A DNA stretch of 64,000 nucleotides from Gammaproteobacteria bacterium HGW-Gammaproteobacteria-2. Lineage in GTDB: Bacteria; Pseudomonadota; Gammaproteobacteria; Xanthomonadales; Xanthomonadaceae. This document shows, one piece after another, positions 19,168-26,650 of this stretch. The notes beneath the pieces were generated by a model. It was not told where the DNA came from. It saw only the letters and a list, made by a program, of their open reading frames with translations, and searched no databases. The DNA lies in the NCBI GenBank assembly GCA_002840015.1, contig PGZE01000008.1, positions 23,263-87,262 on the forward strand, in the 5' to 3' direction. The position numbers and the translations under genes were made by a program. Numbering within the stretch: position 1 is the stretch's first letter; each line of letters begins with the position of its first letter.

Positions 19168-20009
19168 GCGATCCCGGCCCGCTGCATTTTTCCAAGATGC
19201 ATGGTGCCGGCAACGATTTCGTATTGGTCGATTGCCGTCAGGGCCGCGTCATCGACGCGGCGATAGTGCGCGCAATGGCCGATCGTCATCGCGGTATCGG
19301 CTGCGATCAGTTCATCACCATCGAGCCCGCACACAGCGCAGGCGCCGTGGCGGGCTACCGGATCTGGAATACCGACGGCTCAAGCGCGCAGCAGTGCGGC
19401 AACGGCGCGCGCTGCGTTGCCGCCTGGTTGCGCCGTGAGCACGCCGAGCTGCCGCCGCACTTTGTGCTCGACAGCCCGGCTGGCGCAGTCGCGGTCGAAA
19501 CCCTGGGCGGCGGCAACTACGCATTGCAACTGGGCCGACCCGAGTTTCGCCCCGAGCGGATTCCGCTACGGGTGGATGCCGAAGCGTTGACCTATACCTT
19601 GAACGTGGCTGGCGAGGCAGTGCATTTTGCTGCGGCATCGATGGGCAACCCGCACGCGTTGATCGAGATGAGCGAGCTTGACGACGCCAGCGTGCAGCGG
19701 TTGGGCCCGGCGTTACAGGCGCGGCCCGAGTTTCCCGATGGCGTCAATGTCGGTTTCGCCCGTGTGCGCTCGCGTTCGGCGATCGACCTGCGCGTGTACG
19801 AGCGCGGGGTCGGCGAAACCCTTGCTTGCGGCAGCGGCGCCTGTGCGGCGGTGGCGATACTGGTGCGCGCCGGCCGGGTGGGTCGCAGTGTACGTGTCAG
19901 CCTGCCCGGTGGTGATCTGGAAATTGCATGGCCCGATGATGGCGCACCGGTGCGCATGGCCGGGCCGACCGCGTTTGTCTTTGATGGTGATTTCGAGGGA
20001 GTGTGGTGA
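19164..20009 (+). CDS. dapF: Diaminopimelate epimerase
   Basis: A protein of 281 residues that interconverts LL- and meso-diaminopimelate in the lysine/peptidoglycan pathway. Both catalytic cysteines are present: one in QQCGNGARCVA and the other in LACGSGACAAV. The N-terminal FSKMHGAGNDFVLVD and the GNPHALIEM motif are typical. The start at 19164 overlaps the lptM stop, and the stop (TGA) overlaps the next start (TGATG), so lptM, dapF and the DUF484 gene are tightly coupled. Confidence 0.97.
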   Translation: MSDPGPLHFSKMHGAGNDFVLVDCRQGRVIDAAIVRAMADRHRGIGCDQFITIEPAHSAGAVAGYRIWNTDGSSAQQCGNGARCVAAWLRREHAELPPHFVLDSPAGAVAVETLGGGNYALQLGRPEFRPERIPLRVDAEALTYTLNVAGEAVHFAAASMGNPHALIEMSELDDASVQRLGPALQARPEFPDGVNVGFARVRSRSAIDLRVYERGVGETLACGSGACAAVAILVRAGRVGRSVRVSLPGGDLEIAWPDDGAPVRMAGPTAFVFDGDFEGVW

Positions 20010-20686
20010 TGACAGAGCATGCTGAGCGCATCGGCCCGAGCGAAGTGGCGGCCTGGTTGCGTCGCCATCCTGATTTTCTGGCGACTTATCCCGACCTGGC
20101 ACTGACCCTGGCGCCACCGCGTCAGGAAGGCAGTGCGACTTCGCTGGCCAGCTATCAGCTCGATGTATTGCGCGACAAGAATCGCGAGTTGAACCGGCGC
20201 CTGCACGAACTGTTTGCCACTGCGCAGGAAAACGAACGCCTCGCGGTACGCACCCATCAGCTTGCGCTGAGCTTGATGCGCCAGCGCAGCGCGGCCGACA
20301 GCGTGCGCGCGATGGTGGCTTGCCTTGGCGAGGATTTCCAGGGCGATCAGGTCAGCCTGGTGCTGTACCACCCGGTAGCGGGGCTGGGCAATGAGCCGTG
20401 GCTGCAGATCATCGCTGCCGATGCGACCGAGCTCAATGCGTTCGCGCAATTCGTGAACGATGGCGAGCCGTTGTGCGGGCGCCTGCATAGCGACAAGCAA
20501 CAGCGCCTGTTCGGTGAGGGCCACACGCAGATCCAGTCGAGTGCGTTGATGGTGGTGCCCGAGCGTGGCCTGCTGGCTGTGGGTTCGCGCGACGCCAACC
20601 GGTTTTTCCCCGGCATGGGCACCTTGTTTCTGCATTTGATGGCGCAATCACTGGCGGCGGCGCTGGCGCGCTTCGATAGCGAGTGA
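20009..20686 (+). CDS. DUF484 family protein (GAF-like)
   Basis: A protein of 225 residues between dapF and xerC, the same position DUF484 has in E. coli (yigA) and many gammaproteobacteria. The N-terminus VAAWLRRHPDFLATYPDLAL is characteristic. A coiled-coil stretch (YQLDVLRDKNRELNRRLHEL) leads into a GAF-like domain. It has no known biochemical activity. It starts at the ATG overlapping the dapF stop, and its own stop is immediately followed by the xerC start. Confidence 0.88.
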   Translation: MTEHAERIGPSEVAAWLRRHPDFLATYPDLALTLAPPRQEGSATSLASYQLDVLRDKNRELNRRLHELFATAQENERLAVRTHQLALSLMRQRSAADSVRAMVACLGEDFQGDQVSLVLYHPVAGLGNEPWLQIIAADATELNAFAQFVNDGEPLCGRLHSDKQQRLFGEGHTQIQSSALMVVPERGLLAVGSRDANRFFPGMGTLFLHLMAQSLAAALARFDSE

Positions 20687-21589
20687 ATGATGAGCGAACC
20701 GGCCGAATTGAACACGGCGGTTACTGATTACCTCGCCCGACTGCGGGTCGAGCGGCGCTGCTCGGTGCATACCCTGGATGCCTATGGCCGCGACCTGAGC
20801 GTGCTGCTGCAATGGATGGCGGCGCAGGGCATCACCGCGTGGCCGGCGCTCACTGGCGAAGGCTTGCGCGGCTACATCGCCAATGAACATCGTCGTGGGC
20901 TGAGCAGCAAAAGCCTGCAACGCCGGCTGTCGGCCTGTCGCGGCCTGCTGCGCGACCTGCTGCGGCGGGGCACTATCGCGGCTGATCCCAGCGCCGGCCT
21001 GCGCGCGCCCAAGGCAGCACGCAAGTTGCCGCAGGTGCTCGATGCCGATGAAATGGGCCGGCTGGTGGAAGTGCCGACCGACGGGCCGCTGGGTCTGCGA
21101 GATCGCGCCATGCTTGAGCTGTTTTATTCCTCCGGCCTGCGCCTGTCCGAACTGTGTGGTCTGCGTTGGGGCGCGCTGGATCTGGATGAAAGTCTGGTGC
21201 GCGTCGATGGCAAAGGCGGCAAAACACGCATCGTGCCGGTGGGCCGCTTTGCGCGTGAGGCCTTGCAGGCCTGGCGTGCGCAGTCTGCCGCCAGCGCTGA
21301 AGCGCCGGTATTCCCGGGCCGCGGCGGCGCGCCGATTTCATCGCGTGCGGTGCAGTTGCGGCTGAAGCAACTTGCGCAAAGGCAAGGCGTGTGGAAACGC
21401 GTACATCCGCATTTGCTGCGGCACAGCTTCGCCAGCCACGTGCTGGAGTCGTCCGGCGATCTGCGCGGGGTGCAGGAACTGCTGGGCCACGCTGACATTG
21501 CCACCACCCAGATTTACACCCATCTGGATTTTCAGCATCTGGCCAAGGTCTATGATGCGGCGCACCCGCGGGCGCGGCGTAAAACCTGA
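20687..21589 (+). CDS. xerC: Tyrosine recombinase XerC
   Basis: A protein of 300 residues of the tyrosine recombinase family that, with XerD, resolves chromosome dimers at dif. The N-terminal SAM-like core-binding domain ends near residue 105. The catalytic residues are visible: Arg in SSGLRLSEL, Lys in GKGGKTRIV, His and Arg in HPHLLRHSFASH, His in LLGHADIATTQ and the nucleophilic Tyr in IYTHLDF. The operon position after dapF and DUF484 supports XerC over XerD. Two adjacent ATGs (20687 and 20690) can start it. Confidence 0.95.
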   Translation: MMSEPAELNTAVTDYLARLRVERRCSVHTLDAYGRDLSVLLQWMAAQGITAWPALTGEGLRGYIANEHRRGLSSKSLQRRLSACRGLLRDLLRRGTIAADPSAGLRAPKAARKLPQVLDADEMGRLVEVPTDGPLGLRDRAMLELFYSSGLRLSELCGLRWGALDLDESLVRVDGKGGKTRIVPVGRFAREALQAWRAQSAASAEAPVFPGRGGAPISSRAVQLRLKQLAQRQGVWKRVHPHLLRHSFASHVLESSGDLRGVQELLGHADIATTQIYTHLDFQHLAKVYDAAHPRARRKT

Positions 21590-21658
21590 GGGTTTGTTTC
21601 CCTTGTGTGGGCCGGTATTCGTCCCCATCAAAGTCATTCGGAAACTCGGAGCGCAATC

Positions 21659-22198
21659 ATGGCGGAAACCATCCACGCCACCACCATCATCAGCGTGCGC
21701 CGCGACGGCCAAGTGGTTGTTGCCGGCGATGGCCAGGTAACGCTCGGCAATACGGTGATGAAGGCCAATGCCTGCAAAGTGCGGCGGCTGGGCCGCGATG
21801 GCCGGGTACTGGCCGGGTTTGCCGGCGCCGCCGCCGATGCCTTCACCCTGTTCGAGTTGTTCGAAGCCAAATTGGAAAAGCACAGCGGCCAATTGGTGCG
21901 CGCGGCGGTCGAACTGGCCAAGGACTGGCGCACCGAGCGCCGTCTGGGCAAGCTCGAAGCACTGCTCGCGGTCGCCAACAGCGAAACCTCGTTGATCGTG
22001 TCCGGCAATGGCGATGTGATCGAGCCCGAAGATGGCCTGATCGCAATCGGTTCAGGTGGCCCGTTTGCGCTTTCTGCGGCGCGCGCCCTGCTGGCGCACA
22101 GCACGCTCGATGCGCGCGGCGTGGCCGAGGAGGCAATGAAGATCGCAGCGGATATCTGCATCTACACCAACCGCAATATCAGTGTGGAAGTGTTGTGA
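21659..22198 (+). CDS. hslV: ATP-dependent protease subunit HslV (ClpQ)
   Basis: The peptidase subunit of the HslUV complex, 179 residues. The mature N-terminal catalytic threonine lies in [20 protein letters not shown], after a seven-residue propeptide (MAETIHA) that must be removed; longer propeptides of this kind are common in Xanthomonas relatives. The Gly/Ala-rich [19 protein letters not shown] and the [15 protein letters not shown] block are typical. A GGAG lies upstream of the ATG. hslU follows, but it is separated by a 190-bp repeat-filled spacer rather than the usual short gap. Confidence 0.95.
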   Translation: MAETIHATTIISVRRDGQVVVAGDGQVTLGNTVMKANACKVRRLGRDGRVLAGFAGAAADAFTLFELFEAKLEKHSGQLVRAAVELAKDWRTERRLGKLEALLAVANSETSLIVSGNGDVIEPEDGLIAIGSGGPFALSAARALLAHSTLDARGVAEEAMKIAADICIYTNRNISVEVL

Positions 22199-22202
22199 GG
22201 CC

Positions 22203-22347
22203 GGGACTCGGGACTCGGGACTCGGGACTTGGGACTCGGGACTCGGGACTCGGGACTCGGGACTCGGGACGGCAAGCTTGCTGGATTTTGCTTTGAGTTT
22301 TTTGCTGTGGCTTTTCCGAGTCCCCAGTCCCCAGTCCCTAGTCCCCA
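22203..22347. repeat. Heptanucleotide GGGACTC tandem array with inverted partner
   Basis: From 22203 to 22270 there are nearly ten copies of GGGACTC (one reads GGGACTT). After a core of about 45 bp containing TTTTGCTTTGAG and GGCTTTTCCGAG, the region 22317-22346 holds four inverted units of the form AGTCCCC. The same heptamer occurs at 25938-25962, 26629-26650 (as GAGGTCCC variants) and 56032-56248. The array occupies the hslV-hslU spacer and could fold into a long hairpin. Confidence 0.85.
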
Positions 22348-22388
22348 CTTCATAGCATCCCGAGCCCCCAACCCTTAGTGCCCAACTC

Positions 22389-23729
22389 ATGTCCGAACTC
22401 ACCCCCCGCGAAATCGTCACCGAACTCGACCGCTACATCATCGGCCAGGCCGATGCCAAACGCGCGGTCGCCATCGCCCTGCGCAACCGCTGGCGGCGCA
22501 TGCAGCTCGACCCGGCACTGCGCAATGAAGTCACGCCGAAAAACATCCTGATGATCGGCCCCACCGGCGTCGGCAAAACCGAGATCGCACGGCGGCTGGC
22601 GGCGCTGGCCAACGCGCCATTCGTGAAGGTAGAGGCCACGCGGTTCACCGAGGTCGGTTATGTCGGCCGCGATGTCGAGCAGATCATCCGTGATCTGGCC
22701 GATGCCGCAGTCAAGATGTTCCGCGATCAAGCCAAGGCGCGGGTGCGGGTGCAGGCCGAGGATCGCGCTGAAGAGCGTGTGCTCGACGCGCTGTTGCCAC
22801 GGCGCAGCGGCTCTGGTTTTGACGCTGGCACGGCCAGCAACGAGCCATCGGCAATCGACAGCGATACCCGCCAGAAACTGCGCAAGCAACTGCGCGAGGG
22901 CAAGCTTGATGACCGCGAAATCGAGCTCGAGCTCGCGGTAAATGTTGGCGTTGACATCATGGCGCCGCCAGGGATGGACGAAATGGCGCAACAGCTCAAG
23001 CAGATGTTCCAGGGCATCGGCGGCGGCAAGACTCACAAGCGCATGTTGCCGGTGCGCACAGCGTTGCCACAGCTGGTCGAGGAAGAGGCCGGCAAGATGG
23101 TCAATGAGGACGAGATACGCCAGCTCGCAATCGATGCCTGCGAGCAGAACGGCATCGTGTTTCTCGATGAGATCGACAAGGTCGCCAAGCGATCGGAGGG
23201 CATGGGTGCCGATGTCAGTCGTGAAGGCGTGCAGCGCGATCTGCTGCCGCTGGTCGAAGGCTCCACCGTCAGTACCAAATACGGCGTGGTGCGCACCGAT
23301 CACATCCTGTTCATCGCGTCGGGCGCGTTCCATATGGCCAAGCCGTCCGATCTGATACCGGAATTGCAGGGCCGCTTTCCGATTCGGGTGGAGTTGAGCG
23401 CGCTGGGCAAGGACGAGTTCGTGCGCATACTCACCGAGCCCAAAGCGGCGCTGATTCGCCAGTACGAGGCGTTGCTGGCAACCGAAGGCGTGCGCTTGAG
23501 TTTTACCGCCGACGCTATCGAGCGGATCGCCGAGATCGCCTTTCTGGTCAACGAGCGGCAGGAGAATATTGGTGCCCGCCGCCTGCACACGGTGCTTGAG
23601 CGCCTGCTTGAAGGCATCAGCTATGAAGCCCCCGACCGCAGCGATGACGTGGCGATTGATCGTGCGTATGTTGACGCGCGACTGGGGGCTTTGGTTCAGG
23701 ATCAGGATCTTAGCCGATATATCCTGTGA
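22389..23729 (+). CDS. hslU: ATP-dependent protease ATPase subunit HslU (ClpY)
   Basis: The AAA+ unfoldase of the HslUV protease, 446 residues. It has Walker [15 protein letters not shown], the pore/substrate signature [15 protein letters not shown], the helical I-domain (about residues 110-240, charged, with [19 protein letters not shown]), Walker [12 protein letters not shown], and sensor II with the C-terminal [17 protein letters not shown] block. The C-terminal LSRYIL tail inserts into HslV in characterised complexes. No obvious Shine-Dalgarno sequence precedes the ATG. The distance from hslV is increased by the heptamer array. Confidence 0.96.
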   Translation: MSELTPREIVTELDRYIIGQADAKRAVAIALRNRWRRMQLDPALRNEVTPKNILMIGPTGVGKTEIARRLAALANAPFVKVEATRFTEVGYVGRDVEQIIRDLADAAVKMFRDQAKARVRVQAEDRAEERVLDALLPRRSGSGFDAGTASNEPSAIDSDTRQKLRKQLREGKLDDREIELELAVNVGVDIMAPPGMDEMAQQLKQMFQGIGGGKTHKRMLPVRTALPQLVEEEAGKMVNEDEIRQLAIDACEQNGIVFLDEIDKVAKRSEGMGADVSREGVQRDLLPLVEGSTVSTKYGVVRTDHILFIASGAFHMAKPSDLIPELQGRFPIRVELSALGKDEFVRILTEPKAALIRQYEALLATEGVRLSFTADAIERIAEIAFLVNERQENIGARRLHTVLERLLEGISYEAPDRSDDVAIDRAYVDARLGALVQDQDLSRYIL

Positions 23730-23765
23730 GCCCTGCTACGCATTTCCCACCGAGGATTTGTTTCG

Positions 23766-24209
23766 ATGAAAGCACGCATGTTGTTTCCTGCCCTGCTGGG
23801 CTTGCTGGTGCTGGCCACCCCAGCCCGCGCCGAGCAGCCGATAGCCGATATCCCGCAGCGTCTGCAGATGTTCATCAAGGCCAGCAACGATCACGATGTC
23901 GAGGCATTAGTGCAGGCCACTGCGCCGGGCCTGCGCTGGATGAGCGTCGAGCATGACAAGCTGAATATCGAAGTCGTTGGCCACGACGACCTGCGCAGTT
24001 GGCTGCATGGGTACTTCAAGGCCACCCCCGATGCGCGCTCCAGCATCGGGCCGATCACGGTTGATGGCCATTTCGCCAGCGTGGTGGAAACCGCCAGCTA
24101 CACCGACGCTGACGGCAATCCGGCACAACAATCCTCGCTCAGCGTTTACGAGTTTGGCAGCGATGGCCTGATTCGCAATGTGTGGTATTTCCCGGCGCAC
24201 GCGCCGTGA
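23766..24209 (+). CDS. Exported SnoaL/NTF2-like protein
   Basis: A protein of 147 residues with a signal peptide (MKARMLFPALLGLLVLATPARA, cleavage before EQPI). The mature part (RLQMFIKASNDHDVEALVQA, later WMSVEHDKLNIEVVG and VYEFGSDGLIRNVWYFPA) fits the cone-shaped SnoaL/NTF2 fold. Such proteins bind small ligands or have isomerase-like activities; the function here is unknown. Its stop overlaps the GTG start of the next gene (GTGA). Confidence 0.75.
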   Translation: MKARMLFPALLGLLVLATPARAEQPIADIPQRLQMFIKASNDHDVEALVQATAPGLRWMSVEHDKLNIEVVGHDDLRSWLHGYFKATPDARSSIGPITVDGHFASVVETASYTDADGNPAQQSSLSVYEFGSDGLIRNVWYFPAHAP

Positions 24210-24565
24210 GCAAGCCTCGGCCAACCGATATCATCCTGCATCGCGCCTCGCACACGCTGGAGGTTGCGTTCGACAGTGGCGAGCGGTTTCAGTTGCCATT
24301 CGAATACCTGCGGGTGGAATCCCCGAGTGCCGAGGTGCAGGGCCATGGCCCGGGGCAGAAGGTGCTGGTCGCCGGCAAACGCGGCGTTGCCATCGATGCG
24401 GTCGAACCGATCGGCCACTATGCGGTGTTGCTGCGTTTTTCCGATGGTCACGCCAGTGGCATTTTCAGTTGGGAAACCCTGCACACCCTCGGCCGTGAGC
24501 AGGACAAGCGCTGGTCCGGTTATCTTGCCGCCGTCGAGGCCGCAAACGTCTCGCGCGATGCCTGA
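24206..24565 (+). CDS. DUF971 family protein
   Basis: A protein of 119 residues starting at a GTG that overlaps the upstream stop codon. The sequence follows the DUF971 pattern: PTDIILHRASHTLEVAFDSG, FQLPFEYLRVESPSAEVQGH, and GHYAVLLRFSDGHASGIFSWETL with the C-terminal W-x-x-Y. This fold is the N-terminal domain of gamma-butyrobetaine hydroxylases; the stand-alone bacterial form is linked to iron-sulfur or electron-transfer genes in some genomes, but its role is unproven. The overlap suggests translational coupling to the SnoaL-like gene. Confidence 0.87.
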   Translation: MSKPRPTDIILHRASHTLEVAFDSGERFQLPFEYLRVESPSAEVQGHGPGQKVLVAGKRGVAIDAVEPIGHYAVLLRFSDGHASGIFSWETLHTLGREQDKRWSGYLAAVEAANVSRDA

Positions 24566-24577
24566 AGGTACACTGTC

Positions 24578-25225
24578 GTGAAACCCCATCAACACCGCTT
24601 TCTTGAATTGGCACTGGCCCGCGAGGCCTTGCGTTTTGGCGAGTTCACGCTCAAATCCGGGCGCAGCAGTCCGTATTTTTTCAATGCCGGGCGCTTTGAC
24701 AGCGGTGCCGCGCTGGCAACTTTGGGTGAATGTTATGCCGATGCACTCGCAGCCAGCGGTATTGCGTTTGATGGCCTGTTCGGGCCGGCCTACAAAGGCA
24801 TCCCCCTGGCCACCGCGCTGGCGCTGGCACTGGCGGCGCGTGGCTGCGATCTGCCGCTGAGCTTCAACCGCAAGGAAGTCAAAGCGCACGGCGAGGGTGG
24901 CAGCCTGATCGGGGCGCCGCTGCGTGGCCGGGTGTTGATTGTTGATGACGTGATTACTGCCGGCACCGCCATTCGTGAATCAATCGCCATCATTCAGCAA
25001 GCGGGTGCCGAAGTTGCCGGCATTGTGCTGGCGCTTGATCGCCAGGAACGCGGTCAGAACGATCAACGCTCGGCAGCACAGGAAGTCGCCGATACCTTCG
25101 CGATTCCGGTGTGTGCCATCGCCAGCCTGGACGAGCTGTTGCAGTTTGCCGGCACGCAGCCCGATATGGCACTGCAACGGGATCGGCTTTTGCAGTATCG
25201 TGAGCAATACGGTTGCAGTAAGTGA
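24578..25225 (+). CDS. pyrE: Orotate phosphoribosyltransferase
   Basis: A protein of 215 residues that makes orotidine 5'-phosphate from orotate and PRPP in pyrimidine biosynthesis. The PRPP-binding motif is [17 protein letters not shown]. Other typical parts are [27 protein letters not shown] and [13 protein letters not shown]. The start is GTG at 24578, preceded by GAAGG about 10 nt upstream. The DUF4124 gene begins 8 bp after it. Confidence 0.96.
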   Translation: MKPHQHRFLELALAREALRFGEFTLKSGRSSPYFFNAGRFDSGAALATLGECYADALAASGIAFDGLFGPAYKGIPLATALALALAARGCDLPLSFNRKEVKAHGEGGSLIGAPLRGRVLIVDDVITAGTAIRESIAIIQQAGAEVAGIVLALDRQERGQNDQRSAAQEVADTFAIPVCAIASLDELLQFAGTQPDMALQRDRLLQYREQYGCSK

Positions 25226-25233
25226 GGCCGCAG

Positions 25234-25920
25234 ATGCGCATCTCATGGATCATGATATTGCTTGTCGTCATTTTGGCGGCACCTGCCGTGCAGGCACAAA
25301 CTGACCCGGCGCCCAAGCTCTACCGCTGGACCGACAAGGACGGCAAGGAGCACTACACCGACAGTCTGCCTGCCGAGGCAGTTGATGCCGCGCGAGCCGA
25401 GTTGAACAAGGCCAGCGGCAGCACCGTGTCGAAAGTCGAAAGGGCGATGACCGACGACGAACGTGCGCAGAAGGCGCGTGAAGCCGAGACGGCTGCCGCA
25501 GCGGCCAAAATCGAAGCCGACAGGCTGCAAAATGATCGCACTCTGCTTTCGTCCTATTCCAGCGAGAGCGAGTTGCAAAAGACCTACAGCGAGCGACTGA
25601 TATTGGTCGAAGAGTCGGTGAAATCGGCGCAGGTAGGCATCAACAGCCAGCGCGGCAGTCTGGCCAGCTTGCTGGCGCATGCCACCGATCGCGAGCTGGC
25701 CGGGCAGGCCGTTGATGCGCGCACGCTCGAAAATCTTGGTGATGCCCATCGCCAGTTGGGTGAGCAAAAGCACGCGTTGCAGCGCCGCGAAGCGGAACGC
25801 AAAGACCTGCAAAATGAACTCGATGACTTGCTGGCGCGTTACCGCGAACTGAAGGCCAACCCACCGGCAGAACCCGAGGCCGCTGCGCGACAGACGCCGG
25901 TGCCGAAGACCGGCGCCTGA
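25234..25920 (+). CDS. Exported DUF4124 domain protein with coiled coil
   Basis: A protein of 228 residues with a signal peptide (MRISWIMILLVVILAAPAVQAQ). It is followed by a DUF4124 module (KLYRWTDKDGKEHYTDSLPA), a short beta-rich motif common in exported proteins of this group. The remainder is a long charged helix and coiled coil (AQKAREAETAAAAAKIEADR, then RREAERKDLQNELDDLLARY) and a proline-rich tail. The role is unknown, perhaps in the cell envelope. The start at 25234 has GAGG six bases upstream; a GTG at 25222 would overlap pyrE. Confidence 0.8.
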   Translation: MRISWIMILLVVILAAPAVQAQTDPAPKLYRWTDKDGKEHYTDSLPAEAVDAARAELNKASGSTVSKVERAMTDDERAQKAREAETAAAAAKIEADRLQNDRTLLSSYSSESELQKTYSERLILVEESVKSAQVGINSQRGSLASLLAHATDRELAGQAVDARTLENLGDAHRQLGEQKHALQRREAERKDLQNELDDLLARYRELKANPPAEPEAAARQTPVPKTGA

Positions 25921-26014
25921 TTGCGGATGGGTTTCTCGGGACTCCGGCGGGACTCGGCGACAAGCGTAAAACAGCAGGTCCGCAAAGGGACACGCTGAAC
26001 AAACTCTTTTCAAC

Positions 26015-26153
26015 GTCATTGCGAGCGCAGCGAAGCAATCCAGCTTTTTGTTTTTATGGTGTTTCCTGGATTGCCCTAAAGGACTCCGATCCGCTATGGC
26101 CTGAAGGCCATGCAGAATCGTATGCCACGTCGCTTCGCTCCTCGCAATGACAG
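26015..26153. repeat. Palindromic repeat with CATTGCGAG ends
   Basis: The left arm GTCATTGCGAGCGCAGCGAA and the right arm ending TTCGCTCCTCGCAATGACAG are inverted copies, with inner CAATCCAG and CTGGATTG arms as well. This sequence type is a well-known repeat scattered in many unrelated bacterial genomes. It has no coding capacity. Confidence 0.8.
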
Positions 26154-26272
26154 CTTGTTCAGAGCATCCAAAGAACGCAAAAGGCGCAAATTAAAAAAAA
26201 TAGTTCGCTGTCGGCTCCGCCGCTCCGCTGCACAAGGATGCGCAAGTGCCGCGAGTGCGTGCTTCCGGCATC

Positions 26273-26358
26273 CTCGGCCGCTGTTCCAGGCACGGCTCTA
26301 CCTCGGCAACTGCTCCTGCGTTGCTCTCGGCCGCTGTTCCAGACGCGGCTCTACCTCC
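26273..26358. repeat. Direct repeat, two near-identical 32-bp units
   Basis: CTCGGCCGCTGTTCCAG followed by an ACGGCTCTACCTC-type end occurs at about 26273 and again at about 26327, 54 bp apart. The units differ by a few bases (GGCACGG against ACGCGG). The nature of the element is unknown; it sits within the larger repeat-filled region. Confidence 0.6.
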
Positions 26359-26650
26359 TCCATCCATAGAGTCGTACCTCCTGCATCCATGCAGTCGTCC
26401 TCCATACATGCCGGCGCCCTGCGCTATTCTTTCGAATTTGCCGTTTCATCCCACGGCAATCTTCGTTTCTCATCGCACGATGTAGACCGGATTGGAGGCC
26501 CGTAGGCCCATAACCCGGGGCGCATCGCGCCGGCGTAACCGACATTCAGACTTGGATGTTCTTGGCGCTTTTCCTTTGCGCTTTTCGCGTCCTTTGCGGA
26601 CCAGAAGCTTTACGCTTTTTCCCGAGGTCCCGAGGTCCCGAGGTCCCGAG

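Larger units (their letters stand above)
25935..26650. repeat. Repeat-filled region with terminal inverted arms
   Basis: The left end (25935-25996) reads CTCGGGACTCCGGCGGGACT, then AAGCGTAAAACAGCAGGTCC and GCAAAGGGACACGC. The right end (26571-26650) is its inverse: GTCCTTTGCGGACC, then TTTACGC and four CCGAGGT-type heptamers. The arms therefore match as inverted repeats. Nested inside are the palindromic element at 26015-26153 and two near-copies of a 32-bp unit at 26273-26358. The short reading frames here have no family signature. It separates the DUF4124 gene from the convergent HD-GYP gene. Confidence 0.6.

Noticed and set aside
22203..22347. The heptamer array looked at first like a CRISPR-like repeat array.
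   Set aside because: Units are 7 bp with no spacers between them, and the partner array is inverted; this is a simple tandem repeat.
26191..26409. A minus-strand open frame of 72 codons inside the repeat region.
   Set aside because: It is made up of the 32-bp direct repeat and low-complexity sequence, with no ribosome site or family signature.
25921..26650. An insertion sequence between the DUF4124 and HD-GYP genes.
   Set aside because: No transposase-like frame was found; only short repeats are present.
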